From assembly GCA_030623545.1 (NCBI GenBank), contig JAUXLW010000112.1, positions 1 to 5,217 of the forward strand: DNA of 5,217 bases, written 5' to 3'. Below the pieces are notes generated by a model. It had not been told where the DNA came from. It made no database searches and saw nothing but the letters and a program-made list of their open reading frames with translations. Source of the DNA: Acidimicrobiia bacterium. Its GTDB lineage: Bacteria; Actinomycetota; Acidimicrobiia; Spongiisociales; SHLN01. A program made the translations under genes and the position numbers. Below are positions 1-5,217 of the stretch, in pieces. Every line of letters starts with the position of its first letter. Position 1 is the stretch's first letter.

Positions 1-484
1 CGGCGGTGGCGCTTCCTGCCAGGCTGACCGGTCGCGCTTCAACTCCTGCCGCGTCTAAAACTTGCGCCGAGTACCGACCCAATGGCACTTCGGCGGCTGC
101 CAACACCAGCTTGACGTCAGGCCGGGCAAGGTCGCGAATAGAGCCGATGGCGAGTGGGTTCCCCCGTTCCACCGCGATAACGAGGGCATTGTGACCAAGG
201 AGGGTTGGCGGCGCCGCGACCTTGTCGGCGGCTACCAGCGCTTGCATCGCGGGCCAGTCGGCGGTGACGATTACATCCATGGGTGCCCCTTCGAGCACCT
301 GGGTAACGAGCAACTGACTTCCCCCCACCAGCACCTTGAGCTCATATTGGCCGTAGGAATCCTGGGCAGCTTCCAGGACCTGAGCGAAGGAGGAGGCGGA
401 CCCAACGAACACTTCACTAGATCTTGATCCGCCACAGGCGCCGGCAGCCAGCACGAGCGTGAGTATCCCGACTGCACGCGCCAC
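1..484 (-). CDS. modA: Molybdate ABC transporter substrate-binding lipoprotein ModA, 3' end cut by window edge
   Basis: The protein captures molybdate (possibly also tungstate) outside the cytoplasmic membrane and delivers it to a ModBC permease. My translation gives 161 residues, against about 257 for E. coli ModA; the rest lies beyond base 1. It opens with a short lipoprotein signal: Arg3, a hydrophobic run (VGILTLVLAAGA), then Cys17 followed by GGS, so Cys17 is the likely lipidated residue. Family blocks follow in order: VGSASSF (28-33) and GGSQ (54-57), which carry the serines expected to bind the oxyanion, then EGAPMDVIVTAD (65-76), LLGHNALVIAV (95-105) and EVPLGRYS (132-139), matching the VPAGxYA block of ModA. 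The GTG at 484-482 is chosen because it gives a proper signal peptide and lies 5 bases after the upstream stop, with AGGA at 491-488 and GAGG at 498-495 as possible ribosome sites. It is probably co-translated with the Mop-domain regulator upstream. Molybdate versus tungstate preference cannot be read from the sequence. Confidence 0.9.
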   Translation of the reverse strand, partial: MARAVGILTLVLAAGACGGSRSSEVFVGSASSFAQVLEAAQDSYGQYELKVLVGGSQLLVTQVLEGAPMDVIVTADWPAMQALVAADKVAAPPTLLGHNALVIAVERGNPLAIGSIRDLARPDVKLVLAAAEVPLGRYSAQVLDAAGVEARPVSLAGSATA

Positions 485-489
485 TCGTC

Positions 490-870
490 CTAAACCTCGA
501 TGATGACGTTGGTGGCCTTGACCACGCCTGTGGCCCGCACGCCCCGCTCCAGGCCGAGGTCGTCAACCGCCTCCCTGGTTAGCAGCGCCACCAGGCGATG
601 GCCCCCGGCGTAGAGCTCCACCTTGGCGGCCACCTTGTCGCGCTCCACGCTGGTAACGATCCCGGGGAACCGATTACGAGCCGACTGTTTCCGGCTCGGC
701 TCCGGGGTGTTGAGCTCGAGAAAGAGGGCCAGGTCCTCGCCCTGAACCACCCGGTGCCCGGCATTGGTGCGAGCGGCGTTGAGGCGGCCCGAGTCGATCC
801 AACGACGAACGGTGTCCCGGCTCACTCCCACTACGTCCGATACCTCTGATACACGATAAATATTCGCCAT
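490..870 (-). CDS. Small regulator: MerR/excisionase-like HTH fused to one Mop (TOBE) molybdate-binding domain
   Basis: This 126-residue cytoplasmic protein has two parts. Residues 5-51 form a winged HTH of the excisionase/MerR type: YRVSEVSDVVGVSRDTVRRW is the helix-turn-helix, and SGRLNAARTNAGHRVV followed by EDLALFLE is the wing and third helix. After a short polar linker (about 52-62), residues 63-126 form a Mop/TOBE domain, with the signature SARNRFPGIVTSV, then VELYAGG, LTREAVDDLGLERG and a closing VKATNVIIEV. Mop domains bind molybdate or tungstate, so the likely role is an oxyanion-responsive regulator of the mod genes, functionally like ModE but with a different DNA-binding domain and a single Mop unit. 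That role is inference; an oxyanion-storage function without regulation is the alternative. ATG 870 is the only usable start: the frame upstream runs to a stop with no ATG, GTG or TTG. No clear Shine-Dalgarno precedes it, so leaderless or weak initiation is possible. The stop is 5 bases before the modA GTG. Confidence 0.88.
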   Translation of the reverse strand: MANIYRVSEVSDVVGVSRDTVRRWIDSGRLNAARTNAGHRVVQGEDLALFLELNTPEPSRKQSARNRFPGIVTSVERDKVAAKVELYAGGHRLVALLTREAVDDLGLERGVRATGVVKATNVIIEV

Positions 871-894
871 ATAGCTCGCATATGCTAGCTGATA
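870..894. promoter_or_regulatory. Imperfect palindrome over the regulator's start codon, candidate operator
   Basis: Bases 873-890 read AGCTCGCATATGCTAGCT, symmetric at 8 of 9 positions around the perfect core GCATATGC (878-885). Allowing one inserted base (G891), the symmetry extends through TAT at 870-872 and ATA at 892-894. The site covers the first base of the ATG and the bases just upstream of the Mop-domain regulator. TAGCAT, read on the minus strand at 887-882, fits a loose actinobacterial -10 element, but I find no convincing -35. Placement suggests autoregulation. It does not match the E. coli ModE operator as I remember it. Confidence 0.4.
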
Positions 895-1025
895 GGGGCC
901 TTTTAGGGAGTAGATGCGAGTGAAGGATCATAGGATGCCACCGCCCGCGTGGTAGGCAGGTGGCAGCAGAAGGGGATCTTCTAGGAGGGGTAGCCCTCTT
1001 GGCGACCGCAATATGGTCGTAGGAG
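871..1025. other. 155-base intergenic region between the carbon operon and the molybdate locus
   Basis: No coding frame with family features is visible here on either strand. Four stem-loops sit in a row: CGACC/GGTCG (1003-1007 with 1015-1019), GAGGG/CCCTC (985-989 with 994-998), AGAAG/CTTCT (968-972 with 978-982), and a larger one at 936-965. The left end carries the palindrome over the next start codon. The region probably holds the end of the upstream transcript and the promoter of the mod genes. A molybdenum-cofactor riboswitch is conceivable given the neighbour, but I cannot support one by eye. Confidence 0.5.
936..965 (-). terminator. Strong GC-rich stem-loop after the GAPDH gene, possible terminator
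   Basis: TGCCACC (936-942) pairs perfectly with GGTGGCA (959-965). GCC (943-945) pairs with GGC (955-957), leaving A958 bulged and a 9-base loop. This 10-bp stem lies 60 to 90 bases after the GAPDH stop in the direction of transcription. No run of U follows (the minus strand continues TCCTATGATCC), so it is not a classical intrinsic terminator. U-poor hairpins are proposed as terminators in actinobacteria. It could also be a leader structure of the regulator gene. Confidence 0.35.
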
Positions 1026-2084
1026 CTAAACCTCTTGGAAGAGATAGGGGCGGATGGCGTCGATCCGTTCCTCGAAACCATCCGGATGGAGATACCACAG
1101 GGTTGCTGTGAGCGATGACAGCAAGGCATTGCCGTCCTGCGGCGTAAAGCAGAACCCGATAATTTCGTTACTGTTGCGAACTGCCAGCGTCTCGACTGCA
1201 ACCACGGTCTGGCTCAGAATCCGCCCAAAGAAGCCGTGATCCCTTCCGAAAGAGAAGATTGTGTTGGCTGATCGCTTGTACGTCAAAGCCACCCTCGTGT
1301 TGGCCTGAAGACGCTCGGTGGCTTCTTCCACTGTGATATCGCGATCGAGAGTGAGGCTGAACCAGATCGCGTGCATGTACTGAGTAGGAAGTTTGATTAC
1401 GGACGACCAGACCGGAAGGTCGTAACCCATGGTGGCGAACAGTTCGTGAGAATCACGGGCGTGGTGCGTCCCGAAGTTGGGATCGTTGTGGATGCCGACA
1501 GTGGGGGAGGGGCTGAAGGATCCGTCCTGGCTGATGTCGTTGGCCCGGCGCATGCAGAGAAAGCGCCCGCTCTCGAGGTGGCTGGTACCGTCCCCGTCCA
1601 TCGCCAACGTCTTGACCAGAGACGAGATGTTGTGCGTGTTGCACGACACGATCTGCAGGAAACGATCAGTGTCCCTGTCAAGCGCGGCATCGTTGATGCC
1701 CCGGGCATACGGTTTACCGAAGCCGAACTCCGACCCCTGTGCCAGGAACCCGAGCGGCCCCTCGGCGCTCTCGTAATACTTTTCCTTGTTCTCGTTGCCG
1801 GCAGGCGTGCAGTCGATGACCACCGAAGCTCGATTGACGGCCTCGCGAGCTTCGAACTTGGGGGCGTGACCCAGCTCCTCGAATTCGCTCCATCGGTCCT
1901 GGTCGACCGCCAGGGAGGCTCCCCGCCGCATGAGATCGTTGATTTTGGCACGCTCGTCAATCAGAGGAGTTCGCTTGTGAAAGGTAATTTCATCAATTCC
2001 GAACGCCTCGCGATGGTCATCGAGCAAGCCGATCAGGGGCTCACCGATGGTGCCGGTACCTTTGATGTGAACAATGTTTGCCAT
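1026..2084 (-). CDS. Archaeal-type (type II) glyceraldehyde-3-phosphate dehydrogenase homologue
   Basis: The family interconverts glyceraldehyde 3-phosphate and 1,3-bisphosphoglycerate using NAD(P). The 352-residue product is slightly longer than the usual archaeal 335-340. It shows the Rossmann glycine motif GTGTIG (9-14), HKRTP (36-40) where archaeal enzymes have a lysine-containing TKTKP-like segment associated with NADP use, and VVIDCTPAGNENKEKYYE (88-105). GSEFGFGKPYA (117-127) precedes the catalytic block VSCNTHN with Cys148. Next come the paired arginines RRANDIS (179-185), matching archaeal RRAADP, and THHARD (206-211), matching the archaeal SHHGPD with its catalytic histidine. PTQYMHAIWFSLTL (233-246) matches the PTTLMH block. 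Departures include CNTHN instead of CNTTG and no HQES-VPEN motif near the C terminus. ATG 2084 has AGGAG at 2093-2089 and begins 7 bases after glpX, so it is in the same operon. The context favours a gluconeogenic direction. An activity shifted from GAPDH is possible. It is unlike ordinary bacterial GapA in sequence. Confidence 0.75.
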   Translation of the reverse strand: MANIVHIKGTGTIGEPLIGLLDDHREAFGIDEITFHKRTPLIDERAKINDLMRRGASLAVDQDRWSEFEELGHAPKFEAREAVNRASVVIDCTPAGNENKEKYYESAEGPLGFLAQGSEFGFGKPYARGINDAALDRDTDRFLQIVSCNTHNISSLVKTLAMDGDGTSHLESGRFLCMRRANDISQDGSFSPSPTVGIHNDPNFGTHHARDSHELFATMGYDLPVWSSVIKLPTQYMHAIWFSLTLDRDITVEEATERLQANTRVALTYKRSANTIFSFGRDHGFFGRILSQTVVAVETLAVRNSNEIIGFCFTPQDGNALLSSLTATLWYLHPDGFEERIDAIRPYLFQEV

Positions 2085-2088
2085 CGAA

Positions 2089-2094
2089 CTCCTA
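2089..2094 (-). promoter_or_regulatory. Ribosome binding site of the GAPDH gene, overlapping the glpX stop
   Basis: The minus strand reads TAGGAG at 2094-2089, four bases before ATG 2084. The TAG here is also the stop codon of glpX, so termination of one gene places the ribosome on the start site of the next. This fixes the GAPDH start and supports coupled translation. Confidence 0.75.
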
Positions 2095-3075
2095 GCTATC
2101 CATCAGTGCACTGAGGCGCCGCAATTTCGTGAAATCGTGGGTGGCCCGCATCGACCTTATTGAGCCGGTTTTAGAGCGCATCACCACCGAATGGGTTGTT
2201 GCCTTATCTCCTGAGAACAATACGCCGTCGAGTAGCTCACCGGTGGTGATGCCGGTGGCGGCGAAGAAAACGTTGTCGGAGTTGACAAGACTCCTGGTTG
2301 TCAGGACCTCATCGAGATCGAGGCCCTGGTCACTCGCGTACTCGCGTTCCCTATCGTCGCGGGGCCATAACTTGCATTGCATCTCGCCCTCCATACACGT
2401 CAGAGCTCCAGCAGCAATCACAGCCTCTGGCGAGCCGCCGATACCGAACAGGATGTCGATCCCGCTTTCGGGTTGCGCTGTGGCGATCGCCCCGGCGACG
2501 TCGCCGTCGCGAATCAACCGGATGCGGGCACCGGCCTCACGAGCGGCGTCGATAAAGCGAGTATTACGGGGACGACTCAGCATGATGGCGGTGACATCCG
2601 CGACGTCCTTGTCGAGCGCCTTCGCCACCTGGGCCAGGTTGTGAGCCACCGGCGCTTCGAGGTCAACTGATCCGGCGGCCGCCGGCCCTACCGCGATCTT
2701 GTCCATATAGACGAGGCTTCCCGGGGCGTACATGGTGCCCTTTTCGGATAGGGCGATTACCGCCACCGCTCCTGGCATGCCCTCAGAGGTGAGAGTGGTT
2801 CCGTCTACCGGGTCAACGGCAACGTCCATGGCCGGGCCGTTTCCGGTGCCGACGGACTCGCCGTTGTGCAACATGGGGGCTTCATCCTTCTCACCTTCGC
2901 CGATGACAATGGTTCCGGCAATGTCGATATTTCCCAGGATGAGCCGCATACCGTCAACAGCAGCCTGATCGACAGACACTTTGTCACCGCGCCCCTGCCA
3001 GCGGGCGGCGGCGATCGCGGCCGATTCAGTTACTCGGACGAGGTCGAGACCCAGGTTGCGTTCTGGAAGTTCCAC
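2092..3075 (-). CDS. glpX: Class II fructose-1,6-bisphosphatase GlpX
   Basis: The enzyme hydrolyses fructose 1,6-bisphosphate to fructose 6-phosphate, the committed step of gluconeogenesis, in the cytoplasm with a divalent metal. Numbered from GTG 3075 (327 residues), the order is RNLGLDLVRVTESAA (6-20), RGDK (29-32), IVIGEGEKDEAPML (56-69) and the metal/phosphate motif DPVDGTT (88-94). IAVGPAA (127-133), RLIRDGDVAGAI (186-197), GIGGSPEA (211-218), FFAATGIT (270-277) and THSVVMRSKTGSIR (294-307) follow. These match E. coli and mycobacterial GlpX throughout. The open frame extends to TTG 3105. I prefer GTG 3075 because the protein then begins MELPERNLGLDL, as typical GlpX proteins do; GGGGG at 3091-3086 gives only a weak ribosome site. 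GTG 3099 is a third option. In some bacteria class II enzymes also take sedoheptulose bisphosphate. Here the glyoxylate-shunt neighbours argue for gluconeogenesis rather than the Calvin cycle. Confidence 0.95.
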   Translation of the reverse strand: MELPERNLGLDLVRVTESAAIAAARWQGRGDKVSVDQAAVDGMRLILGNIDIAGTIVIGEGEKDEAPMLHNGESVGTGNGPAMDVAVDPVDGTTLTSEGMPGAVAVIALSEKGTMYAPGSLVYMDKIAVGPAAAGSVDLEAPVAHNLAQVAKALDKDVADVTAIMLSRPRNTRFIDAAREAGARIRLIRDGDVAGAIATAQPESGIDILFGIGGSPEAVIAAGALTCMEGEMQCKLWPRDDREREYASDQGLDLDEVLTTRSLVNSDNVFFAATGITTGELLDGVLFSGDKATTHSVVMRSKTGSIRSMRATHDFTKLRRLSALMDS

Positions 3076-3105
3076 GCTGTGCGTACCCCCGTAGTACACA
3101 TACAA

Positions 3106-3167
3106 CGTAGCTCAGATGGGCCGATTTCGCAGGAATTGGCGCGGCCTATTGGAGGCCCGGACCGGCG
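3106..3167. other. Short aceA-glpX intergenic spacer with a small hairpin
   Basis: This is the loosest joint inside the putative operon: 62 bases to TTG 3105 or 92 to GTG 3075. GGCCT (3143-3147) and AGGCC (3153-3157) form a 5-bp hairpin with loop ATTGG, without a U tract on the minus strand, so it is a weak terminator at best. TACGTT on the minus strand at 3108-3103 resembles an actinobacterial -10, but no matching -35 is obvious. An internal promoter is therefore possible but unproven. Confidence 0.35.
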
Positions 3168-4454
3168 TCAGAACTGCTCTTGTTCGGTTGACCCTTCGAG
3201 CGCCGAGGTGGAAGTCGCTCCACCGCTGATGATCCGGGTCACCTGGTCGAAGTATCCGGCGCCGACCTCTCTCTGATGACGGGTGGCGGTGTAGCCGTCG
3301 AGCTCCAATTCGAACTCGCGCTGCTGAAGGCGGACATAGGCCGTCATGCCCTCATCGGCGTACTCATGGGCCAGGTGAAACATCGAAGCATTGAGTGAGT
3401 GAAAGCCGGCCAGGGTGATGAACTGGAAGCTGTACCCCATGGCACCAAGCTCTTCCTGGAACTTGGCGATGGTGCCGTCATCCAGGTGCGCCTTCCAGTT
3501 GAACGAAGGTGAGCAGTTGTAAGCCAGTTTCTTGCCAGGGAATTCAGCGTGAATCGCCTCAGCGAAGGCGGCTGCCTCGTTGAGGTCGGGATGCGCCGTC
3601 TCACACCAGAGCAGGTCGGCATACGGCGCATAGGCCAGGCTTCGGGTGATGGCAGCGTCGAGCCCGTTGTGGATTCGATAGAACCCTTCGCTCGTGCGTT
3701 CCCCGGTCAGGGACTCACGATCACGTTCGTCGACGTCGCTGGTGAGGAGTTCTGCGGCATTGGCATCGGTCCTGGCAACGACGAGGGTGGGAACACCCAG
3801 GACATCGGCGGCAAGCCGAGCGGCCGTGAGGGTACGGATGTGTTGCGAAGTCGGGACCAGCACTTTGCCCCCCATGTGCCCGCACTTCTTTTCGGCGGCC
3901 AGCTGGTCCTCGAAGTGGACGCCCGACGCTCCCGCCTTGATGAAGGATTTCATCAACTCGAAGGCGTTGAGGGCACCACCAAAGCCGGCCTCGGCATCTG
4001 CCAGTATCGGGACCATCCAGTCTGTGTCTGCCCTGCCTTCTGCCCACTCGACCTGATCTGCCCTCAGCAAGGCGTTGTTGATCCGTCTCACCAGTGCTGG
4101 AGCACTGTTGGCCGGGTAGAGGCTCTGGTCCGGATAGACCTCTTCGGCCAAGTTCGCGTCGCCGGCCACTTGCCAGCCACTCAGATAGATCGCATTGAGC
4201 CCCGCCTTGACCATTTGCACGGCCTGGCTGCCGCTCAACGCGCCCAGAGCGTTGGTGTAGCCAAGACCCTGGGTCAGGTTCCACAATTTCTCGGCCCCCC
4301 GGGTGGCCAGAGAGTGCTCGACCGTGACCGAGCCACGAAGGCGTATGACTTCCTCGGCGAAATAGGGGCGTTCGACACCCTGCCAACGCGGGTTGGTGTT
4401 CCAATCCTCCTGCAGCTGCTTGGCCTCAGCCGAGATCCGTTTGGCAAGTTCCAC
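3168..4454 (-). CDS. aceA: Isocitrate lyase, short mycobacterial type
   Basis: The enzyme splits isocitrate into glyoxylate and succinate, the first step of the glyoxylate shunt, using Mg2+ in the cytoplasm. Numbered from GTG 4454 (428 residues, equal to M. tuberculosis ICL1 as I recall it), it shows NTNPRW (19-24), NALGALSGSQAVQ (68-80), the glyoxylate-binding SGWQVAGDAN (92-101), the metal-binding ADAEAGFGG (152-160) and the signature EKKCGH with catalytic Cys191 (188-193). RTDANAAEL (228-236), NCSPSFNW (313-320), ITLAGFHSLN (346-355) and GYTATRHQREVGAGYFD (387-403) follow, and the tail STEQEQF resembles the mobile mycobacterial C terminus. No catalytic residue appears lost. GTG 4454 is chosen because AGGAGA lies at 4464-4459, four bases upstream, and the length fits. 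ATG 4472, which overlaps the malate synthase stop by one base, would add six residues and has no clear ribosome site. 2-Methylisocitrate lyase activity, known for mycobacterial ICLs, cannot be excluded. Confidence 0.96.
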   Translation of the reverse strand: MELAKRISAEAKQLQEDWNTNPRWQGVERPYFAEEVIRLRGSVTVEHSLATRGAEKLWNLTQGLGYTNALGALSGSQAVQMVKAGLNAIYLSGWQVAGDANLAEEVYPDQSLYPANSAPALVRRINNALLRADQVEWAEGRADTDWMVPILADAEAGFGGALNAFELMKSFIKAGASGVHFEDQLAAEKKCGHMGGKVLVPTSQHIRTLTAARLAADVLGVPTLVVARTDANAAELLTSDVDERDRESLTGERTSEGFYRIHNGLDAAITRSLAYAPYADLLWCETAHPDLNEAAAFAEAIHAEFPGKKLAYNCSPSFNWKAHLDDGTIAKFQEELGAMGYSFQFITLAGFHSLNASMFHLAHEYADEGMTAYVRLQQREFELELDGYTATRHQREVGAGYFDQVTRIISGGATSTSALEGSTEQEQF

Positions 4455-4458
4455 GTTG

Positions 4459-4464
4459 TCTCCT
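4459..4464 (-). promoter_or_regulatory. Ribosome binding site deciding the aceA start
   Basis: The minus strand reads AGGAGA at 4464-4459, followed by CAAC and GTG 4454. The motif lies downstream of the competing ATG 4472 and so cannot serve it. It therefore favours GTG as the aceA start, with a 17-base gap after the malate synthase stop. Confidence 0.65.
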
Positions 4465-4471
4465 AGGGACA

Positions 4472-5217
4472 TCAGTCGATGAATTCGTATGCAGTAATGG
4501 TGAGGAAGTCCACGAAGTCGGGCGCCAGCGCCACTTGCTCGAACAGGCTGCCGGCCGTCTTCCATGAGCCGTTTATGAATGCTGAGTCGCCAACCTCGGT
4601 GCGAATGGCAGCGAACTCCTCTTCGATCAGTTGCAATACCAGGTCGGCTGTGAGGGTGCGACCGTCATCGAGCTCCGCTCCGTTGTAGACCCACTGCCAG
4701 ATCTGCGAGCGGGATATCTCCGCTGTGGCAGCATCTTCCATGAGGTTGAAGATCGCCGCAGCGCCGTTTCCATCGAGCCAGGCTGCCAAATAGCGGATTC
4801 CCACGTTCACGTTGGTGCGCACTCCTGCGTCGGTGACGGTCCCACCTGGCACTTCGGTGTGCAGCAGATCCTTGGCCGTCACCTGAGGCCCATCCGGCAG
4901 AAACTCGATCTGGTTGGGGCGGGCTCCCAGAACCCTGTCGAAAACCTCCTTGGCGATGGCCACCAACCCGGGGTGAGCCACCCATGTTCCGTCGTGACCC
5001 TTTGCGGCCTCGAGCTCCTTGTCTTCTCTGACTTTGCGTAAGGCCCTGGCGTTGACTTCCTCGTCCCGGCTGGGAATGAAGGCCGCCATCCCGCCCATCG
5101 CATGAGCTCCGCGGCGGTGACAGGCCCGAATGAGCAGGTCGGTGTAGGAGCTCATGAAGTGGACCTTCATGGTGACCTGGGCCCGATCCGGAAGGAGGAA
5201 GTCGGGTCTGCTCCTGA
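4472..5217 (-). CDS. aceB: Malate synthase A, C-terminal half; 5' end cut by window edge
   Basis: The enzyme condenses glyoxylate with acetyl-CoA to malate, the second step of the glyoxylate shunt. About 247 C-terminal residues are visible, against about 530 for E. coli AceB; the frame stays open to the right edge, so ATG 5170 is internal. The first visible residues, RPDFLLPDRAQVTM, match the region before the conserved block CHRRGAHAMGGMAAFIPSRD, followed by KGHDGTWVAHPGL, RVLGARPNQ, VRTNVNVGIRYLAAW and LMEDAATAEISRSQIWQWV. The Asp in MEDAATAE is the expected catalytic base. Near the C terminus it has FINGSWKTAGSLFEQVALAPDF, and it ends in ITAYEFID. These blocks place it in the A family rather than the longer G family used by M. 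tuberculosis (GlcB). Its TGA at 4474-4472 shares a base with the upstream candidate ATG of aceA, so it is the proximal partner in an aceBA pair. The promoter lies outside the window. Confidence 0.95.
   Translation of the reverse strand, partial: RSRPDFLLPDRAQVTMKVHFMSSYTDLLIRACHRRGAHAMGGMAAFIPSRDEEVNARALRKVREDKELEAAKGHDGTWVAHPGLVAIAKEVFDRVLGARPNQIEFLPDGPQVTAKDLLHTEVPGGTVTDAGVRTNVNVGIRYLAAWLDGNGAAAIFNLMEDAATAEISRSQIWQWVYNGAELDDGRTLTADLVLQLIEEEFAAIRTEVGDSAFINGSWKTAGSLFEQVALAPDFVDFLTITAYEFID

Noticed and set aside
271..477. A 68-codon minus-strand frame inside modA.
   Set aside because: The frame starting at GTG 484 gives an uninterrupted ModA with lipoprotein signal and all family blocks; this one is an out-of-frame shadow.
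490..1034. The identical nonamer GAGGTTTAG ends both the GAPDH gene and the Mop-domain regulator.
   Set aside because: Both proteins simply end in Glu-Val-stop with the same codons; there is no longer flanking similarity that would suggest duplication or an attachment site.
1371..2114. A plus-strand open frame of about 247 codons opposite the GAPDH homologue.
   Set aside because: It is antisense to a gene with ordered motifs, a good ribosome site and operon spacing; its own translation shows no recognisable domain.
3107..3120. GTAGCTCAGATGGG on the plus strand resembles a tRNA D-arm.
   Set aside because: There is no matching GAGC to close the D-stem, no acceptor stem, anticodon arm or T-arm at the right spacing, so it is a chance match.
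3549..4466. A long plus-strand open frame of about 305 codons opposite aceA.
   Set aside because: It lies wholly inside a clearly recognised isocitrate lyase, has no family motifs, and is what high GC at third codon positions produces on the opposite strand.
5168..5170. ATG 5170 as the start of malate synthase.
   Set aside because: The frame continues upstream with residues RPDFLLPDRAQVT, which are conserved malate synthase sequence, so the methionine is internal and the gene is cut by the window edge.

Overview
The window reads as a stretch of high-GC bacterial chromosome, most likely from an actinobacterium, possibly a deep-branching or environmental lineage. The base composition is GC-rich, the isocitrate lyase closely resembles the short mycobacterial type, and GTG starts are plausible for several genes. 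I cannot fix the taxon from sequence alone. All six genes I can support lie on the minus strand, so the order of transcription runs from the right edge to the left edge.

Region 1 (about 5217 down to 1026) holds four tightly packed genes. They are the C-terminal half of an A-type malate synthase (aceB, cut by the right edge), isocitrate lyase (aceA), class II fructose-1,6-bisphosphatase (glpX) and a homologue of archaeal-type (type II) glyceraldehyde-3-phosphate dehydrogenase. The joints are a 1-base stop/ATG overlap or a 17-base gap, depending on the aceA start, then a gap of 62 to 92 bases, then 7 bases. This looks like one operon. The first two enzymes are the glyoxylate shunt, which turns acetyl-CoA into net C4 acids. 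GlpX is a committed step of gluconeogenesis, and a GAPDH running in the reductive direction feeds it. Together they suggest a module for growth on acetate or fatty acids. PEP carboxykinase, which would bridge the two halves, is not in the window.

Region 2 (871-1025) is a 155-base gap with no gene. It contains a row of four stem-loops, the largest a 10-bp GC-rich stem at 936-965, which probably marks the end of the carbon operon. An imperfect palindrome overlaps the start of the next gene.

Region 3 (870 to the left edge) starts a molybdate locus. It begins with a 126-residue protein that joins a MerR/excisionase-like DNA-binding domain to a Mop/TOBE oxyanion-binding domain. Five bases later comes modA, a lipoprotein that binds molybdate outside the membrane, cut by the left edge. 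The permease and ATPase genes (modB, modC) would be expected just outside the window.

The most interesting points are the pairing of an archaeal-type GAPDH with glyoxylate-shunt genes and the small Mop-domain regulator with a possible operator over its own start codon. I saw no mobile element, CRISPR array, tRNA or rRNA.
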